Assembly (NCBI RefSeq): GCF_027172205.1
Contig: NC_070614.1
Span: 30,814,501-30,878,500, forward strand
Reading direction: 5' to 3'
Length of the DNA stretch: 64,000 nucleotides
DNA from: Podarcis raffonei
Lineage: Eukaryota > Chordata > Lepidosauria > Squamata > Lacertidae
Each line of letters begins with the position of its first letter. Positions within the stretch are counted from its first letter, which is position 1. Shown here piece by piece: positions 11,001-22,786 of this stretch. A program made the position numbers and the translations under genes. A model generated the notes under the pieces. That model saw only the letters and a program-made list of their open reading frames with translations. It ran no database searches and was not told the DNA's origin.

Positions 11001-14000
11001 TATACCTCTTGTTCTAGTGTAGTGCCGAAGCATTACCAGCATATCCTAGCCTTGGCATTTGCAGTAAAGGAGATAAATGAAAACCTCCACCTCTTACCCA
11101 ATGTTACCTTGGGCTTCCACATCTATGACAGCCATTTCACTGCAAAGTGGTCCTATCATGCCACAATGCTACATTTATCTGGACTGAATACATTTTTCCC
11201 CAACTACAAATGTGGCAATCAGGATAACTTGATATCAGTTATTGGTGGACTGGACTGTCAAATCTCTCTTCATGCGGCAACAATCTTGGATCTATATAAA
11301 GTTCCACAGGTAAGTTTGTGTGTAACATGAAATTTTGAACTTATTTCATACCTTCTTTATCCTCCCAGATTCCATTTCATTGTTGAGTGACATAATTGTG
11401 TAAAATGAAGGTAATGAGGTAGCTATGATATTTTCTGTGCCTGTCATGTCCAGACGAAGAGAAACAGCCATTATGGTTTGTTTATTTTGTGTTGGTTTGT
11501 TCATAAATGAGAAAAAGAAAAAGCTGAGCTGAGATTCATGAAAAAAATCTTCTGGGTACTCATGTAGTTCAAACAGAAGAATAGATCTACAGCATCTGGC
11601 CAATTTGGATAAGAGTGCAATTTAAGGTTTTAATTCAAACTCTATTTTATTTGGTCATCTGTTATAAACACTCCTGTGGTGAGATAAGAAGGCCGGATTT
11701 AGGCTTGATGAGGCCCTAAGCTTCTGAAGGTAATGGGGCCCTTTATATGCCCAGCTGTCCTTTGTCAACAACAAATTGTTGCGGGTTTTTGTGTTGAATA
11801 TATGCTGTGTGGCAACTTGTGGACCTAATAGGTATCTAAAGCCATTTGCACATAACAAAACACTGTTATTTTATTTGTTTTTTTTTATCTTATATTTTAG
11901 AAATGTATATCCAGTTTTTCCCCCTCAATTTTTTTGGGGGGCCCCAAGAAAGTAGGGCCCTAAGCTATAGCTTGATTAGCTTATACATAAATCTGGCAGT
12001 GGAGCTACATGAGTCCTGAATCTAAAATGGACCACCTGTAGGAAGGTACCCAAATTTTCAAAAGTAGATCCTGATTTTAGCTGGACTGAGCAAAAAGCTC
12101 AGAATTTGAATAACTTGAATACAGGTAGAATGCACTTTGTCAGGCCATAAGTCCCAGAGCTGCTGAGGTTGCAGAAATAACAAGAGGGGCTCCTCTGCCA
12201 ATTTTTCAGAGCCCTCTTGTCAGTCTTAACACTCAAGAGGAAACTATAGGGAAGGAGGCAGTCTTTCATGTATTAGAGATACAGTGGTACCTCGGGTTAA
12301 GTACTCAATTCGTGCCGGAGGTCCGTTCTTAACCTGAAACTGTTCTTAACCTGAAGCACCACTTTACCTAATGGGGCCTCCTGCTGCTGCCGCGCCGCCA
12401 CAGCACGATTTCTGTTCTCATCCTGAAGCAAAGTTCTTAACCTGAAGCCCTATTTCTGGGTTAGTGGAGTCTGTAACCTGAAGCATATGTAACCCGAGGT
12501 ACCACTGTATAAATTATTTGTGGTTTTAATGCTCAGAAATGACAACATGCAAACATGCTTACATTATATTTAGATTCTTTTCTTCTGACTGCTTGTGTTG
12601 CATTGGGTTTAAAACATTGCGTGATTAAAGGGGGAAAAGTACTCCCCAATGCAGTTATTCCCTCAGCCAGTTATCTTCCTGATGCAAGGTGGACATAAAA
12701 TTTGATCAGTATCAGAACTCTCTTTATAGCATGGAAATAACAATATTCACTTGCTTGCCAGCTTGCATTATTTTGTGCTGAATGCTGGACACTTGAAACT
12801 TCGCAATAAATGTTGTTGTTACTATTATTATTATTATCATCACCACCTCCCCCTCCATTCCACATCTCTCTCTTTAGTTAATATATGGCCCAGCTCCAGT
12901 GATGCATGACAAAGTCCCAGGCCTTTTGTTCTACCAGCTGGTCCCTGAGGAAGCCCTTCAGTATGAAGGGATTCTCTCTTTGCTTCTGCATTTCAGGTGG
13001 AGGTGGATTGGGATAATTGTGATGGATAATGACAGTGGAGAAAGATTTCTGCAAAGTGTGCTTCCAAGGTTGTCCCAGAGAGGCATCTGTTTTGCCTTCA
13101 TAGAGAGATGCCCCATGTTATCCTTTGTCACTGAAATGGGAAGCATGATGGAAGATGGGGCAAGAATACATGATAAAATCATGGACTCTCAAACAAATGT
13201 ATTGGTGGCTTCTGGAGAATCTTACTCTGTTATGTATTTGAGATGGTTGCCATATCTGTCACACCTACAACATGACTCCAACAAACCAAAAGGCAAAGTA
13301 TGGATAATGACAGCCCAGATGGAGCTTGTCTCATTGGTCTATCAAAGGACTTGGGATACACAGATACTCCATGGTGCTCTGTCCTTCACATTTCACTCCA
13401 ATAATCTATCAGGATTTAAAACTTTCCTTGAGAGCAGAAGCCCTTCCAGCATAAAAGGAGACAGCTTTATCAGGCACTTCTGGGAACAGGCCTTTGACTG
13501 TGTATTCCCAAATATCTTGGTTGACAAGGTGCAAGGGAACATTTGCACAGGGGATGAAAAGCTGGAGAGCCTTCCTGGCACTTATTTTGAAATGAGCATG
13601 ACTGGCCACAGCTACAGTATCTATAATGCTGTCTATGTCATGGCACATGCTCTACAAACTGTATCTTCATCTAGTCTTAAAAAGAGGGCAGTGGTGGATG
13701 GAGGAAGATGGACAGATCAGACTCAAGACCTGTGGCAGGTAATGGGCTAATATTTCATCAAACATTGTATTATATCCTGTGTGTTGTGAAAGACCCCAAA
13801 GATCTTCATATTTACATCTCCCTTCCTCTTACCATCAGGTGGAAAATAGTTCCATATTTTCCGCCTTTATCTGTGAACACTGATGTGTTCCTCCTCTCAG
13901 AAACTACCCATGCCATCATTGTACTGATGGTATTGAATTTAGTCTGAATGATCCCACTGTAGAATGTTCTAAACTCTTGCCTTTTCTTAAAGGCGTTTAT

Positions 14001-17000
14001 AAAATTAATCCCAAAACAAGATTCAGATATAACTTCTGGTCTTGGAGGTTTTATCCAGAAATATCAGGGCTGACAAAGAGGGGCAGGAATCAGAATAATA
14101 AAAAAGAGCACAAATTGAAAGCTTTTGCTGATGATTTGGTTATTACAGTAGAGGATCCAAAGAATTCTCTCCCTAGAGTATTAGAAATGTTTTAGAAGTT
14201 TGGACAGGTGGCAGGATTTAAACTCAATAAAACTAAAACTTAATTGTTAGTTAAAAATCTTAAAGAAAGAGTAAAGAAGGAGCTATCGGAATCTATAGAT
14301 ATAGAAATCCACGAAAAGGTAAAATACTTAGGAATATGGTTGACGACAAAGAACCTCAGTATTTACAAAGGTAATTATGAAAAAGTTGGGAATGAAATAA
14401 AAAGGAATCTAGAAATATGGAATAGGATGAATCTTTCCCTCTTAGGAAGAATTGCAGCAATTAAAATGAATGTACTACCAAAAATATTGTTCCTATTTCA
14501 GACAATACCAATATTGTTTTTTTAATAAGATATTTATTAAGATTTTTTAAAGTATTACAATAAAATGAAAAAAATGAATAACAAAAATACAAAATAAAAA
14601 TAATTAAAAACACACAAATTTTCCATTGCTTATTTTCCTTTAGCTTGTTTCCCAGACCTCCTCATACCTCCCTTTTTTGTATTCCACCACAAATTGTTGG
14701 TTCAGCAAATCCTTACCATTATCTTATTACCTATTTATAACCCTCTTTTCATGTTCTCTTAAAGCATTACAGCTGGAAACCACTTAATTTCTATCCAACA
14801 TCATTCTAACATTCATTAATTTTACAATATTTCTGTAGAAAGTCTTTAAATTTCTTCCAATCTTCTTCCACCGACTCTTCTCCCTGGTCTCGGATTCTGC
14901 CAGTCATTTCTGCCAATCCCATATAGTCCATCACCTTCATCTGCCATTCTTCCAAAGTGGGTAGATCTTGTGTCTTCCAATACTTTGCAATAAGTATTCT
15001 TGCTGCTGTTGTAGCATACATAAAAAAAGTTCTGTCCTTCTTTGGCACCAATTGGCCGACAATGCCCAGAAGGAAGGCCTCTGGTTTCTTCAGAAAGGTA
15101 TATTTAAACACCTTTTTCATTCCATTATAGATCATTTCTCAGAAAGCCTTAATTCTTGGACACGTCCACCAAAGGTGAAAGAATGTACCTTCAGTTTCTT
15201 TACATTTCCAACATTTATTATCGGGCAAATGATATATTTTTGCAAGCTTGACTGGGGTCATGTACCACCTGTATATCATTTTCATAATATTCTCTCTTAA
15301 GGCATTACATGCCGTAAATTTCATACCTCTGGTCCACAACTGTTCCCAGTCAGCAAACATAATGTTATGTCCAACATCTTGTGCCCATTTAATCATAGCA
15401 GATTTCACCATTTCATCCTGAGTATTCCATTTCAACAGCAAGTTATACATCCTTGACAAAATCTTAGTTTTGGGTTCTAACAGTTCTGTTTCTAATTTTG
15501 ATTTTTCCACCTGGAAGCCAATTTTCTTGTCCAAATTATATGCCTCCATTATCTGATAATAATGAAGCCAATCTCGCACTTTGTTTTTTAGTTTCTCAAA
15601 ACTCTGCAGTTTTAGTCTATCTCCCTCTTGTTCCAAAATTTCCCAATATTTCGGCCATTTGGCCTCCATATTGAGCTTTTTCTGGGCTTTTGCTTCCATT
15701 GGTGACAGCCACCTTGGGGTTTTATTTTCCAATAAATCCTTATATCTTATCCAAACATTGAACAAAGCTTTCCTGACAATATGGTTCTTAAATGCTTTAT
15801 GTGCTTTAACCTTGTCGTACCACAAATATGCATGCCACCCGAAAACATTATTAAAACCTTCTAAATCCAAAATGTCTGTGTTCTCAAGAAGCATCCAGTC
15901 TTTCAACCAGCAGAATGCTGCTGATTCATAGTAAAGTTTAAAGTCTGGCAGGGCAAATCCACCCCTTTCCTTTGCATCAGTTAATATCTTGAATTTTATT
16001 CTGGGCTTCTTGCCCTGCCAGACAAATCTAGAGATATCTTTCTGCCACTTCTTGAAACAATCCATCTTGTCCACAATTTGCAGTGTTTGAAACAAAAACA
16101 GCATTCTAGGCAATACATTCATCTTTATAGCTGCAATTCGACCCAACAAGGAAAGCTTCAAATTTGACCAAATTTCTAAGTCTCAGACAATACCAATATT
16201 TTCAAGAAATGGCAAAAAGTTATTTCAAAATTTATCTGGAGTGTGAAAAGGCCAAGGATAAAACATAAAATACTTATAGATTTAAAAGAAAGAGGAGGCT
16301 TTTCCCTTCCAGATTTTAAAATTTACTATGAAGCAGCATGTCTTACTTGGATTCAGGATTGGATAAAATTGGGGGGGGGGAGAGAGACAATAGAGTTGGA
16401 AGGACATGGTAACAGATTTGGTTGGCATGCATACCTGTGGTATGGGAAAGCTAAAGTACACAAAGGATTCTATAATCATATAATAAGTAAATCATTAATA
16501 AAGGTATGGGAAAAATACAAAGAATTACTGGAACCCAAAACTCTGTGGTGGTTATCACCCATTGAAGCACTATCAGTTAAAACTTCAACAATGAAAGAAA
16601 CATGGCTAACATACAGAGACTTATTAATAGAACAACAAGGAAAGTTAAAATTGAAAGACTATGATGAGATAAAAGAAAACCTTCAGAGTTGGTTGCAACA
16701 TAGACAATTAAATGAAGTTTTTAAAGAAGACAATAAGAAAGGGTTTACTTATATGGTTTCTAAATTCCAAAAGGATATTATAGATGATAATTCCAAACTA
16801 TTAAAGAAGGTGTATAATATATTGTTGGAATGGGAAACCAAATATGAAGAAGTCAAATCAGTAATGATTAAGTGGGCACAGGATGTAGGCCATAATAAAT
16901 AGTTTGAGTATTGGATAAGATTTTGGAAAGTGAATTTGAAGTTTAAGGATTGCATATGGTTGAAGGAGAATTACATGAAAATGATGTACAGATGGTATAT

Positions 17001-20000
17001 CACACCAGTAAAATTTGCAAAAATGTATAAAACAGAACAAAAGAACTGTTGGAGGTGTAAAGAAGGGGAAGGTACATTTTATCATATGTGGTGGGATTGC
17101 AAGATTATTTTTTTAAAAATGGGAAATGATATACAATGAACTGAAAAAAAAATGTTTAAAATAACATTTGTTAAAAAAACCAGAAGCTTTTCTGTTAGTT
17201 ATTTTAGGACAAGAGCTGCCGAAAGAAAAAGAACATTATTTATGTATGCTACAACAGCAGCAAGAATTCTAATAGCACAAAATTGGAAGAATGGAGTACC
17301 ATCTAAAAAACAATGGCAAGAAAAACTGACGAACTACACAGAGTTAGCAAAGTTAACGGACAAACTGCAAGAAAAGGACAATAGGGGCTTTGAAAAAGAA
17401 TGGGAAACTTTTACAATATATTCGCAGAAACAAAAAATAATGGACTCGTTGGCAGGATTTAAATAAACATTTACAACTTCATCTACAAAAAACAAGAAAT
17501 ATAACAATGTGAAAATATAGTATTATATACAAACAGCAGAATGTATCATCTGATGTAATAAACCAGAAATGGAAGCTGAGAAAAGTCAACAGGGAGGGGG
17601 TGAATTGAAAAAGGAATGTTTATTATTGATATTGGAAATTTGTTTTGAAAAGATGAAATCAATAAAAATAATTAACAAAAAAGCACTCTTGCCTTTTCTT
17701 TCTATTCTAGCTTCATCGCTTTCTGAGAAGCATTTCGTTTAACAACAGTGCTGGGGACATGATTTCTTTTGACGAGAATGGGGTGCTTGTTGCTGGATTT
17801 GATATTATCAACTGGATTATTTTCTCCAACCAATCCTTGATGTTTTATCCAACATTGTATTTTATCCTGTGTGTTAAGAAAGACCCCAAAGAACCTTTTT
17901 CATCTTGGCATTTACATCTCCCTTCCTCTTACCATGAAATGGAAAATAGTTTTTTCTGCCTTTATATGTGGAGACTGATGCAATTTTGTTGATCTGTCTT
18001 CCTCCACTCAAAACCCACTCATGCCATCACTGAACTGATGGTATTGAATTTAGTCTGAAAGATGCCACTAAAGAAGGTTCTAAACTCTTGCCTTTTCTTT
18101 CCATTCTAGCTGCATCATTTTCTGAGAAGCATTTCATTTAACAACAGTGCTGGGGACATGATTTCTTTTGACGAGAATGGGGTGCTTGTTGCTGGATTTG
18201 ATATTATCAACTGGATTATTTTCTCCAACCAATCCTTTCAGGGGATGAAGGTTGGGACAGTGGATCCCCAGGGTTCTTCCGACCAACTATTCACCATCAA
18301 TGAAGATGTTGTGACATGGCATACCTGGTTTAACCAGGTAGAATCTAATTGTATGCAATTCGGATTGACCTCCAGGTTTGAATGAGCACTGACACTGTGT
18401 TCTGATATGTAAAATGATTTTTAGTGGACAATGAATAGAGTGTGGACAATGAATGCTATAAAATAGAGTGTGTTAATTGAAAAGGTTAAAAAAAACACCA
18501 AAGAAATAAAATAAAATAAAATTTCCATATTAAATTATCTTCCAAAGGTTCTTTCCTCTTGATATTATTGACTGAGGAATTTTAATCAACTCTTAGCATG
18601 CTATGTAAGAACTTTTTCAAAGGAAAAAGTATATGTCTCTTTAGAAACAATTTTTACATATATTGCAGATATATGTATAATGCAGTGTCATCTCCTTAAT
18701 CTGAATGCAATAGTTAGTTCTCTATATTGAACCCATTCATATAGTACTATTGCAGAATGTGGATTTTTCTATAGCCCCACCTGATACTACTGTGGCAACA
18801 TTGGAAAGACCAGAAATAAATGGATTCAACCAATCACATGTATTCTACCCATCTAACTTGCATCTTCCTTTCCCACTCAAGTGACAATCAGTTTAGAGAC
18901 ACCCAGGTTACCGTCTGCCTTCCTATCAGAAAATAACAACAGTTCATAATTTACGGTAGACAGGAAACAAGGCAAACATTACCAACATGATGATGTAGAA
19001 CAGTGGGAAAACATCACTATAGTGACACTTTAAAAGGCCCCAGTATAAGGATTCCAAGCTCCTCATTCTCACTCTGTTCTTTTTGTTTTATGGATTCAGC
19101 ACAAAATATTTCTTATTGTACTGATTATTGCTATACTGTATCCTTTATGACTTAGGTAAGGCCCATTTCTGTGTGCAGTGAAAGCTGCAATCCTGGCTCG
19201 AGCAAGAAAGTGAAGGAGGGGGAGTCATTTTGCTGCTATGATTGCATCCCATGTCCTCAAGGGAAGATTTCAGACCAGAAAGGTAAGAAATGAATTATAT
19301 AGAACTATCATTTATACTGCTTCAAAGAATTGTTATTGAATATACTGTTTATATTGCTTATGGTACAGTACCACTCCCAACGAAAATGGGAGCACCATAG
19401 CCACACCTTGGCTCCCCTAAAAAAGAAGACTCAGTAGTATATTCCCAGGGGAGGAGTGGGCAATGACAGACTGGTCTACATGAGCCAATACTGAGAGGGA
19501 GTTTGCCACAAAATATTAGGTAGCTGCTCCCATGGGTGTCTCACTTCACCCCCAATTCTTGCATCCTCCCTTACTCGGCAATATGTACTGTTCAGATTTT
19601 GTGAGAGAAAGTCAATAACTTTTCATTTCAGACATGAATGATTGCTACAAATGCATGGAGCAAAGCTATCCAAACAAAGAACAGGATTTCTGTCTTCACA
19701 AGATTGTCATCTTCTTGTCTTATGAAGAACCTTTGGGGATAGGCTTGGCCTGTTGCGCTCTTTCCTTTGCTTTGACCACCGCTCTGGTGCTAGGAACATT
19801 TATGAAGCACCACAACTCTCCCATTGTCAAAGCAAATAACAGGGACCTCACCTACACTCTCCTCACCTCCCTTCTGCTCTGCTTCCTTTGCGTTTTGCTA
19901 TTCATTGGACAGCCTAAGAAGGTGGTGTGTCTTCGACAGATTGCTTTTGGCATCATCTTCTCATTAGCTGTTTCTTGTGTGCTGGCAAAAACCATCACTG

Positions 20001-20530
20001 TGGTTCTGGCTTTCATGGCCAACAAACCAGGATCAAGGATGCAGAAGTGGGTGGGGAAGAGGTTGGCCAACACCATTGTTTTCTCCTGCTCCTTTATTCA
20101 AGCAGCCATTTGTACTGTGTGGCTGGCTACCACTCCCCCTTTCCCAGACATTGACACAAAATCACTTACTGAAGAAATTGTACTAGAATGCAATGAAGGA
20201 TCTGTACCTATGTTTTATTGTGTCTTGGGCTACATGGGCTTGCTGGCCACTATCAGTTTCACTGTAGCTTTCCTGGCCAGGAAGTTACCTGACAGTTTCA
20301 ATGAAGCCAAGTTCATCACTTTCAGCATGTTGGTCTTCTGCAGTGTTTGGTTGTCATTTATTCCAGCTTATCTGAGTTCCAAGGGAAAATACATGGTTGC
20401 TGTGGAGAGTTTTTCTATTTTAGCCTCCAGTGCTGGTTTGTTGGGTTGCATATTTTCCCCAAAATGTTACATTCTTTTGTTGAGGCCTGAGCTGAACAAG
20501 AGGGAACAGCTAACAAGAAGGGGTTACTGA
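7846..20530 (+). CDS. V2R gene B, complete, with rebuilt exon 4
   Basis: Six-exon type-2 vomeronasal receptor, resembling those usually named Vmn2r26-like in reptiles. Exons: 7846-8063, 11018-11309, 12878-13738, 18110-18337, 19156-19282 and 19632-20530, giving 874 residues. Approximate domains: signal peptide 1-18, flytrap 25-525, cysteine-rich linker 534-576, seven helices 590-860. All borders are GT/AG and the frame stays open. Intron 3 is abnormal. It carries an L1 with another L1 inside it, then a truncated first exon 4 (17711-17838), then a second, complete exon 4 that I used. Sequence from 17839 to about 18420 and from about 19060 to about 20510 is almost identical to gene C, whereas the 5' half, intron 4 and 3' flank are clearly more diverged, so the 3' half appears copied from C. 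The helix domain lacks one Leu in CLRQ (CLLRQ in A, D and E), as in C. Skipping of the truncated exon is inferred, not shown. Confidence 0.85.
8320..8622 (-). mobile_element. BovB (RTE) LINE, 3' end
   Basis: The minus strand reads [20 protein letters not shown] and then TRWLD and [12 protein letters not shown], the known C-terminus of the BovB ORF. A TTG-rich tail lies at 8321-8337, as expected for the 3' end. It is 5'-truncated and sits in intron 1 of gene B. Confidence 0.88.
9351..9449. mobile_element. hAT-type MITE
   Basis: CAGGGCTTTTTTCCAGC to GGGAAAAATAGCACTG, flanked by near-identical 8-mers GGAATAAT and GGCATAAT. Intron 1 of gene B. Confidence 0.65.
9999..10229. mobile_element. hAT-type element, non-autonomous
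   Basis: CAGGGGTAGGCAAACTAAGG at the left and GGTTGCTGACCCCTG at the right are inverted ends. The flanks ATCTATAT and GTCTATAT are a 7/8 target duplication. Intron 1 of gene B. Confidence 0.8.
10628..10716 (-). mobile_element. CR1 LINE 3' fragment
   Basis: CATAGAATCATAGAATTTTA then AGTTGGAAGGGACGCCAAGG and TAGTCCAACCCCAGCAATGC match the CR1 end on the minus strand. It interrupts another repeat whose uninterrupted copy is in gene C intron 1 near 24600. Confidence 0.65.
11018..11309 (+). CDS. Gene B exon 2 (flytrap lobe 1)
   Basis: 292 nt after TTCTAG, ending before a strong GTAAGT donor. It encodes [20 protein letters not shown], then an NVT glycosylation sequon and IYDSHF. It completes the phase 2 codon of exon 1 and ends in phase 0 at IYKVPQ-like residues (LYKVPQ). 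Confidence 0.88.
11692..11997. mobile_element. DNA-transposon-like repeat
   Basis: GGCCGGATTTAGGC at the left and ATAAATCTGGC at the right are inverted, with GGGCCC motifs near both ends. No clear target duplication. Intron 2 of gene B. Confidence 0.45.
12280..12509. mobile_element. TA-target MITE, CAGTGGTACC family
   Basis: TACAGTGGTACCTCGGGTTA inverts to TAACCCGAGGTACCACTGTA with TA at each end and internal repeats of TTCTTAACCTGAA. Related copies at 24204, 28372 and 59795. Intron 2 of gene B. Confidence 0.85.
12878..13738 (+). CDS. Gene B exon 3 (flytrap core)
   Basis: 861 nt, 287 codons, phase 0 to 0, from TTTAG to GTAATG. It encodes the central flytrap segment [15 protein letters not shown] through [12 protein letters not shown] and [17 protein letters not shown] to LWQ. 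It is intact and one codon longer than exon 3 of gene C. Confidence 0.92.
13989..17684 (+). mobile_element. L1-clade LINE, 5'-truncated, in gene B intron 3
   Basis: ORF2 pieces in order: [17 protein letters not shown] (reverse transcriptase active site), [20 protein letters not shown], then after the nested insertion [28 protein letters not shown] and [16 protein letters not shown]. It is flanked by a 16-base duplication ACTCTTGCCTTTTCTT (13973-13988 and 17685-17700). That target is the pyrimidine tract of the exon 4a acceptor. The frame is broken several times, so it is dead. Confidence 0.88.
14516..16182 (-). mobile_element. L1-clade LINE 3' part nested in another L1
   Basis: The minus strand carries [38 protein letters not shown] and [16 protein letters not shown], the last third of L1 ORF2, then its 3' UTR. 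The 18-base duplication TCAGACAATACCAATATT flanks it (14498-14515 and 16183-16200), inside ORF2 of the outer element. Confidence 0.9.
17711..17838 (+). pseudogene. Truncated first exon 4 of gene B
   Basis: The first 128 nt of a 228-nt V2R exon 4 follow TCTAG. At 17838 the sequence switches abruptly to a copy of the start of gene C intron 3 (as at 27711), with two T residues shared at the join. There is no donor site. Reading on gives [12 protein letters not shown] and soon a stop, so using this exon would truncate the receptor before the linker. Confidence 0.85.
18110..18337 (+). CDS. Gene B exon 4 (second, complete copy)
   Basis: 228 nt from TCTAG to GTAGAA, phase 0 to 0: [17 protein letters not shown] through [16 protein letters not shown]. 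It differs from gene C exon 4 at only about two bases, and the 270 bases before it match gene C intron 3 nearly perfectly. Confidence 0.87.
19156..19282 (+). CDS. Gene B exon 5 (NCD3G linker)
   Basis: 127 nt between CTTAG and [23 protein letters not shown] and [18 protein letters not shown]. The cysteine pattern is intact. The exon itself opens with GTAAGG, which looks like a donor but is coding in every paralog's alignment. Confidence 0.88.
19632..20530 (+). CDS. Gene B exon 6 (seven-helix domain)
   Basis: It runs from TTTCAG at 19631 to TGA. There are seven helices, CLRQ before helix 3, LECNEGS in loop 2 and [13 protein letters not shown] at the end. Only about five residues differ from gene C across some 298. 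The last dozen bases before the stop and everything after it are much less alike. Confidence 0.93.
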
Positions 20531-21145
20531 AACATTTACGTACCTGCATGTTTTGCTATAGTTTGCGTGCTGGATATTTGAATTTGTAAAAAAACCACAG
20601 AATTGTAAAGTGAGCTTCGCTTGTAGCTCCTGCATAGATCTTCCTTATAGTTTTACAAGTCCTGCCTAGTTAGAAGAAAAGAGAATTATCTATAGTGGAG
20701 AGGAATGGAACAAAATTTTGCTTAAAAGCAAACTGACTTGCAACGTATCTCATTTTGCCCTCTGGTTCCCCTTTAGCTACTCTCCTGTTCATATGTTTAT
20801 AATTTGGTTTAGCTGTGGATATACAACGTCTCTTGGAAGTTAGTTTATACATCAATGGCAGAACATCACCCTTTGGATTATAACCATAAAACATAACCTG
20901 ATCACGCAAGGAAATAGGCAAGGGACATGTTTGCTCAAACTGGGCTACTTTTGTTTGATTGAATTTAACAGGTCTGCAGTAGATGACAATTGTGTGGAAT
21001 GTTAACTACTCATGATCTAAATTTGTAATGATTTTCCCAGTTTGTTTTGATGCCATTTCGATTATTGCATAGAAAACTTATCATCTGCACATGTATTTAT
21101 CTTGGAAGACAAGACTTTTTGCTTGGTAATCATTTTAATATTTTC

Positions 21146-21151
21146 AATAAA
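21146..21151 (+). promoter_or_regulatory. Candidate polyadenylation signal, gene B
   Basis: AATAAA about 615 bases after the gene B stop, followed by T-rich sequence. Only the motif supports it. Confidence 0.3.
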
Positions 21152-22164
21152 GTTTATTGAAAGAAAAAACCTACTTGCAACAAATTGTGGATGTGCCCAG
21201 TTTGACAAGACTGTTAGGTTGTGTTTCACCTACCCATTCCCTTAAGTCTCTACCTCTCAGGTGAGGATTAAGGCCTTCCTGCTTCACCCCTTCCCAGGGC
21301 CCCACAACTCGAGGGGTTGACCTCAAAGGTGCTACCCACACTGCCAATGAGTCCCACAGCATTGAATACAAGACTGGAGACTACACACTTCCCCGTTAAA
21401 GTGATTAATTGTTCTCACTGAACCTTTGCTACCGGATAACTTCTCACACATACCTGCCAATGTAGCCCATCAAACACTTCAATGGCAACTACTGCTAAAG
21501 ACACCTCCTGCCAAATCAGTAGGGCTGTGCAACTGCTTCAGATGAATCCTGAATTCTAAATAGAATGGGTTGTGCTTTCTCAATGTGAGGACCACAGTAT
21601 GTCAATGTCAGGACCAAATATTTTGATTTCTAAATTTTAATTCAGAATCAGGGCCTTAAGTTGCATGCACACAACAAAGTGCCTGGAATCCAAAATAATG
21701 CAATAGAAATAGCAAGCTACAGGAACAAAAACTAGAAAAAACATAACCTACAATATGGTAAATATAGCGCTTGGCATAAGGCAGCTTCCCATGCTCCCTA
21801 ATACAATGTATTTCTGTGTGCATTTTTCATGAATAAATGCATTTTAATACAACTTCTGTTTAATATATGCACATTTGGAAATGTTATTTTGTTGGAGAAC
21901 TATATTTCATGAAAATTTCCAAGGATTACAAAATTTCAGTTTACATGTTGCTTTGAGAACTGCAAATTAGGTAGGCTAATATTAAAATCTCTCTTCTACC
22001 CCTACCCTCACAGTTAGGTCTCACACCATGTGTTGTTGTCTCTTTTCTCAACTAGCTCATTTTGATGTTCCCTTTATTCTTGCCCTGCCCTCCTTGCTAA
22101 TATGTTTGTCCATCCCTTCTTGCTGCCTGCTGGTACACATAGTATCACACATTATCCAACAAAG

Positions 22165-22235
22165 TGAGATAGAAATAGATATAGATGATATAGATATAGA
22201 TATTGATAGATACACCCCCCCCACACACACACACT
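22165..22235. repeat. GATA/ATAG-rich simple repeat with CA tail
   Basis: AGATATAGAT-type units followed by CACACACACA. Intergenic between B and C. Confidence 0.7.
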
Positions 22236-22368
22236 TTCTTTTGCTGCTGTAGATCATTGTTCTGTATTTCTGGGGCCCATTTCATTTTTTATAGATGACA
22301 TACAGTCCATGGGTCTGTTCTCTCTGGTTTCTGCATTAAAATGATAGGAAAATAGACAAAAATAGCAT

Positions 22369-22373
<5 letters not shown>

Positions 22374-22414
<41 letters not shown>
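22374..22414. repeat. TG microsatellite
   Basis: About 20 TG units. Intergenic between B and C. Confidence 0.9.
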
Positions 22415-22416
<2 letters not shown>

Positions 22417-22590
22417 AAATACCCATTCTTTAAAGTATTTTGAAAAGTTTTTTAAAAGGCAGATAAATCCATTCGGCCATTCAGGAAGTAAACAAAAAAC
22501 AAACCCTAATGGAAAACTATCCTGTGAGCTGCTCATAAGATCAGAATTCCTTGGCAGAAAACTGAACAAAGGAAAACTTCTGCCCAGGTG

Positions 22591-22630
22591 TGACAAACAT
22601 GATTTTCTGAAATCTTCTGTAATTCCACAG
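22591..22630 (+). promoter_or_regulatory. Shared V2R upstream block, gene C copy
   Basis: TGACAAACAT then TTCTGTAATTCCACAG, about 410 bases before the start, including a 112-base MITE inserted later. Function inferred. Confidence 0.4.
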
Positions 22631-22786
22631 GGAAAACTTCAACCTTGACTTTGTAATTATTTTCCTTTGTTATTATAAAGTAGACTGTAATTAACTCTGA
22701 CACATGTTAAACCACTTGCAAGTATTAGTGCTGGAGACTGCAAAGGATGTTATCTATGTGCCATGTTAAAAAATATGTCTCGGGAC

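Noticed and set aside
15139-16161. A 340-codon minus-strand frame as a host gene
   Set aside because: It is L1 ORF2 C-terminal sequence with the CWKC zinc knuckle and is bounded by an 18-base target duplication.
17759-17992. Short receptor-like frame as an alternative V2R product
   Set aside because: It is the truncated exon 4a read into copied intron sequence, with no donor, linker or membrane domain.
19156-19161. GTAAGG at the start of exon 5 as a donor site
   Set aside because: It directly follows the acceptor AG and encodes V-R in frame; D and E read GCAAGG at the same place.
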